The notes beneath the pieces were generated by a model. It saw nothing but the letters and a program-made list of their open reading frames with translations. It was not told the DNA's origin and did no database searches. From assembly GCF_025144145.1 (NCBI RefSeq), contig NZ_CP083546.1, positions 3,878,001 to 3,942,000 of the forward strand: a stretch of 64,000 nt of DNA, written 5' to 3'. The DNA comes from Leisingera sp. M658. GTDB taxonomy: Bacteria > Pseudomonadota > Alphaproteobacteria > Rhodobacterales > Rhodobacteraceae. Shown here in pieces: positions 60,819-64,000 of the stretch. The translations under genes were made by a program, and so were the position numbers. How positions within the stretch are numbered: position 1 is the stretch's first letter; each line of letters begins with the position of its first letter.

Positions 60819-61691
60819 CTAAAGATTTAGTTGAGGAACTTCGATATTATCGATCAGCCGGACGCCATCCATCCAGGCGGCGGCCAGCAGACGGGCAGGA
60901 AGTGTGGGGCTATCCAGCGCCTCTAGCGTTTCGGCACATCGCAGGTCGAAGTATTCCACGTCGCCGAATCCCGCCTCCGCCAGTGTCTGGCGCGCAGCAG
61001 TCTCCAGCGGCGCCCAAGGTTCGCCCGCTGAAGCTTTGGCAGCCGCCTCCCGCATCGCGGCATTCAGCGCTGCCGCCTTGGCAAGCCTGTCCTTTGGCAG
61101 CAGCAGATTACGTGAGGACATGGCGAGGCCCGACGCCTCGCGCACGGTCTCGCAGCCGATGACCTCGATCGGGATATCCAGATCGCGGGCCATCCGGGTG
61201 ACAACCATCAGCTGCTGGTAATCCTTCTGGCCGAAAAACGCCTTATCCGCGCTGGTTTGCAGAAACAGCTTGGCCACAACCGTTGCTACCCCGTCGAAAT
61301 GGCCGGGACGGAAGGGGCCTTCCATCACGTCCGTAATGCTGCCGGCAACAGAAACATTGGTGGCGTAACCCTGCGGATAGATCTGGTCCGGATCCGGGAC
61401 ATAGATCAGATCCACCCCCAGATGTGCGAGCTTTTGCGCGTCGTCAGCTTCAGTCCGGGGGTAATTCTCCAGGTCTTCCGGCTTGTTGAACTGCTTGGGG
61501 TTCACGAAGATGGTCACGATCACCCGGTCGCAGGACTGTTTGGCCGCTGCGGCCAGTGACAGATGGCCCGCGTGCAGCGCGCCCATGGTCGGCACCAGGC
61601 CGATGGTTTCGTCGGCACGGCGCCATGCGGTTGTCTTGGCGCGCAGATCAGACAAGCGGCGCAGGATCGGTGCGGTCATGTCGGCAGTCAT
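60819..61691 (-). CDS. panC: Pantoate-beta-alanine ligase (pantothenate synthetase)
   Basis: A 290-residue enzyme that joins pantoate and beta-alanine with ATP to make pantothenate. Nucleotidyltransferase motifs are clear: [14 protein letters not shown] (with the HxGH), [16 protein letters not shown], and MSSRNLLL as the KMSKS equivalent. The C-terminal domain is present. Its ATG overlaps the panB stop (ATGA), so the pair is translated together; a second ATG four codons in is possible. Confidence 0.97.
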   Translation of the reverse strand: MTADMTAPILRRLSDLRAKTTAWRRADETIGLVPTMGALHAGHLSLAAAAKQSCDRVIVTIFVNPKQFNKPEDLENYPRTEADDAQKLAHLGVDLIYVPDPDQIYPQGYATNVSVAGSITDVMEGPFRPGHFDGVATVVAKLFLQTSADKAFFGQKDYQQLMVVTRMARDLDIPIEVIGCETVREASGLAMSSRNLLLPKDRLAKAAALNAAMREAAAKASAGEPWAPLETAARQTLAEAGFGDVEYFDLRCAETLEALDSPTLPARLLAAAWMDGVRLIDNIEVPQLNL

Positions 61692-62518
61692 CCTTTGGAG
61701 GGCGCCTGATCGGCAAACACATGCTCAGCCGCCGGGAAGGAGCGGGCACGGACCTCGGCGGCGTATTCGGCAATACCAGCCTCGGCCAGCGGGCCAAGGT
61801 CGGCGTAGCGTTTCACGAATTTCGGTTTGAAGGCGGTGAAAAAGCCCAGCATGTCATCAACCACCAGGATCTGCCCGTCGCAGCCGGCACTGGCACCGAT
61901 ACCGATGGTGGGAATCGCCACCTCGGCGGTGATTGTGTCGGCCAGTTTCTGCGGTACCTTTTCCAGCACCACCGAAAACGCGCCGGCCTCGGCCACCGCG
62001 CGGGCATCGGCCAGCACGGCGTCGGCTTGCGTATCACGGCCCTGCACCTTGTAGCCGCCCAGAGTATTGATCGACTGCGGCGTAAGACCAATGTGCGCCA
62101 TCACCGGAATGCCGCGCTTGACCAGAAAGCGGATGGTTTCGGCCATCCCGACGCCGCCCTCCAGCTTGACCGCGGCGCAGCCGGTCTCGGCCATCAGCCA
62201 GGCGGCATTGCGAAATGCCTGTTGCGGGCTTTCCTCATAAGACCCGAAGGGCATGTCGATCACCAGCATCGCCTGTTCCAGACCACGCGCCACCGCCTGG
62301 CCGTGCAGGATCATCATCTCCATCGTCACGCCCAGGGTGGAGGTCAGCCCGTGCAGCACCATGCCAACGCTGTCGCCGACCAGCACAAAATCGCAATGGG
62401 CGTCCATCAACCGCGCCATCGGCGTGGTATAGGCTGTCAGGCTGACCAAAGGGGTGCCGCCTTTGCGGGCCCGGATGTCTTCGGCGTTGGGCGCCTGTTT
62501 CTTGGCTGTTGCGCTCAT
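61688..62518 (-). CDS. panB: 3-methyl-2-oxobutanoate hydroxymethyltransferase
   Basis: A 276-residue TIM-barrel enzyme of pantothenate synthesis that adds a hydroxymethyl group from methylene-THF to ketoisovalerate. Typical segments are [28 protein letters not shown] (Mg-binding Asp), DMPFGSY, VKLEGGV and [11 protein letters not shown]. It heads panB-panC with a 4-bp overlap. The ABC binding-protein gene is divergent, with 163 bp between. Confidence 0.97.
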   Translation of the reverse strand: MSATAKKQAPNAEDIRARKGGTPLVSLTAYTTPMARLMDAHCDFVLVGDSVGMVLHGLTSTLGVTMEMMILHGQAVARGLEQAMLVIDMPFGSYEESPQQAFRNAAWLMAETGCAAVKLEGGVGMAETIRFLVKRGIPVMAHIGLTPQSINTLGGYKVQGRDTQADAVLADARAVAEAGAFSVVLEKVPQKLADTITAEVAIPTIGIGASAGCDGQILVVDDMLGFFTAFKPKFVKRYADLGPLAEAGIAEYAAEVRARSFPAAEHVFADQAPSKG

Positions 62519-62681
62519 GGCTTCCTGTCCGCAGTTCGAATAGCGCCCGGATTACCAATTAACGCCGCGTGCTTCCAGTGCGCGAAATGCCGCCCGGTCT
62601 TGATTACGCTTGGGAAACAAGGAAACTCGTTTCCAATAGGCGCCCAAACAGGCCCGAATTTTGCACACAGGGAGTTTTCCG

Positions 62682-64000
62682 ATGGCCTTCAGATCCTACG
62701 TTTTCGCCGCCAGTTCCGCGCTGGCCTTGATGGCGGGCGCCGCCTGGGCCAAGGACAGCGTCACCATCGGCCTGCAGCTGGAACCACCGCATCTGGACCC
62801 GACAAGCGCCGCCGCACAGGCCATCGATTCGGTGGTTTACAGCAACATTTTCGAAGGGCTGACCCGGTTCATGGGCGATGGATCTGTGGTGCCGGGGTTG
62901 GCGGAAAGCTGGGAAATTTCCGGGGACGGCACCGTTTACACCTTCAAGCTGCGCGAAGGCGTCATCTTTCACGACGGCAGCACGATGGATGCGGAGGACG
63001 TGAAGTTCTCGCTCGACCGCGCCCGCGCCGAAGACAGCACCAACGCACAGAAAGCGCTGTTTGAGGGGATCGTGTCGGTAGATGCGGTGAACCCGCAAAC
63101 CGTCAAAGTCACTCTGGACGCGCCGAACGGCAGTTTCCTGTTCAATCTGGCCTGGGGCGATGCGGTGATTGTGGCACCGGAGAGCATCGAGGATATCAAG
63201 ACCAGCCCGGTCGGCACCGGCGCCTATACCTTTCAGGAATGGGTGCAGGGCGACCGGATCAGCCTGGCGCGCAATCCGGAGTATTGGGGCGAACAGCCCG
63301 CGCTGGCCTCGGCCACCTTTAAATTCATCTCCGATCCCACCGCCGCCTTTGCCGCGATGATGGCCGAGGATATCGACGCCTTTGACAACTTCCCGGCGCC
63401 GGAGAACCTGCCGCAATTCGAGGCTGATTCGCGGTTCCAGGTGCTGGTGGGATCGACCGAGGGCGAGACAATCCTGTCCACCAATAACAAACAGCCGCCG
63501 TTCGACGACGCGCGCGTGCGCCAGGCTGTGGCCTATGCCATCGACCGGCAGTCCATCATCGACGGCGCGATGTTCGGCTATGGCACCCCCATCGGCACCC
63601 ATTTTGCACCGCATAACCCGGCCTACAAGGATCTGACCGGCGCGTCTTCCTTTGATCCTGAGAGGGCCAAGGCGCTGCTGGCAGAGGCTGGTCTGCCTGA
63701 CGGGTTTGAGACCACATTGCACCTGCCGCCGCCCTCTTATGCCCGCCGCGGCGGTGAAATTGTTGCGGCGCAGCTGGCCCAGGTGGGGATCAAGGCGGAG
63801 ATCATCAACGTGGAATGGGCGCAGTGGCTGGAATCTGTCTTTCGCGGCAAAAGCTTTGGCCTGTCGATCATCAGCCATACCGAGCCGATGGACATCGGCA
63901 TCTATGCACGGCCCGAGTACTACTTCCAGTATGACAGCAAGCCATTCCAGGAGCTTATGGCGACGCTGAACGCCACCACCGATCCGGACGCCCGCACCGC
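62682..64000 (+). CDS. Peptide/nickel-type ABC transporter substrate-binding protein, 3' end outside the window
   Basis: A frame open to the window edge (about 440 codons) encoding a family-5 (DppA/OppA) binding protein. The signal peptide is MAFRSYVFAASSALALMAG, ending AWA. The family signature AIDSVVYSNIFEGLTRF and LAESWEIS-DGTVYTFKLREGV pattern (about residues 45-95), and the later PFDDARVRQAVAYAIDRQ, are clear. The ATG follows CAGGGAG. The ligand cannot be read from sequence; the permease genes are presumably downstream of the window. Confidence 0.92.
   Translation, partial: MAFRSYVFAASSALALMAGAAWAKDSVTIGLQLEPPHLDPTSAAAQAIDSVVYSNIFEGLTRFMGDGSVVPGLAESWEISGDGTVYTFKLREGVIFHDGSTMDAEDVKFSLDRARAEDSTNAQKALFEGIVSVDAVNPQTVKVTLDAPNGSFLFNLAWGDAVIVAPESIEDIKTSPVGTGAYTFQEWVQGDRISLARNPEYWGEQPALASATFKFISDPTAAFAAMMAEDIDAFDNFPAPENLPQFEADSRFQVLVGSTEGETILSTNNKQPPFDDARVRQAVAYAIDRQSIIDGAMFGYGTPIGTHFAPHNPAYKDLTGASSFDPERAKALLAEAGLPDGFETTLHLPPPSYARRGGEIVAAQLAQVGIKAEIINVEWAQWLESVFRGKSFGLSIISHTEPMDIGIYARPEYYFQYDSKPFQELMATLNATTDPDART

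Overview
The window reads as chromosomal DNA of a high-GC alphaproteobacterium of the Rhodobacteraceae, most likely the Roseobacter group (Leisingera/Phaeobacter/Ruegeria-like). The basis is gene content and order (gpmI-envC-ctpA, ada beside a PEP-mutase-like gene, DUF6478, DUF1285, the moxR-DUF58-DUF4159 cluster, roseobacter-type esterase-like phytase and P1 peptidase genes), an alphaproteobacterial LexA box (GAAC-N7-GAAY), and protein sequences typical of that family. This is recognition from memory, not a search. I see no rRNA, tRNA, CRISPR array or prophage. The only mobile element I recognise is one decayed IS5-type insertion sequence.

Layout. 1-10.6 kb: a partial MFS transporter divergent from zapE and a bestrophin-like gene; then folC, accD and a CPBP protease on the minus strand, a lipoprotein and two Rhodobacteraceae-specific genes, and ada with a PEP-mutase-family gene. 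11-18 kb, minus strand: the overlapping gpmI-envC-ctpA operon (envC and ctpA relate to the cell envelope) and an SOS-type dnaE2 that lacks its C-terminal part and has no imuA/imuB beside it. 18-26.8 kb: single genes (DUF1203, ABC ATPase, CHCC zinc finger, flavodoxin, polA, hydroxypyruvate-isomerase-like, DUF1285) and one broken ORF. 26.8-33.6 kb: a four-gene moxR/DUF58/DUF4159/BatB-like membrane cluster with stop/start overlaps. 33.7-41.3 kb: the alpha-2-macroglobulin-pbpC pair. 41.4-51.3 kb: a hybrid histidine kinase, yaaA, recQ, yggT, a thioesterase-like gene, and an MFS-mepA-phytase-like run. 51.4-57.7 kb: a VUT transporter, a structured leader with a small ORF ahead of arfB, an SDR-cupin pair, a P1 peptidase, a cytochrome c under a possible FnrL box, idi and a flavin monooxygenase. 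57.8-59.1 kb: the IS remnant. 59.2-64 kb: glpK, panB-panC and the start of a peptide-type ABC binding protein.

The most unusual content is non-coding. The IS transposase pseudogene is interrupted by four 39-42 bp hairpin elements with the same flanks but different stems. Removing them restores, at each site, the expected transposase sequence; three of the four sit directly before GACAGC. A fifth hairpin of another type sits in the same gene. Separately, eight copies of a two-hairpin intergenic element (core GCCCAAC, variable stem, then GGGCGGGAG) are spread over the window, six of them in convergent gene junctions, and a second palindromic family shows a compensatory base-pair change. The leader before arfB pairs a 12-nt Shine-Dalgarno sequence with a downstream 16S-tail-like anti-Shine-Dalgarno and ends in a terminator, just upstream of a ribosome-rescue gene.
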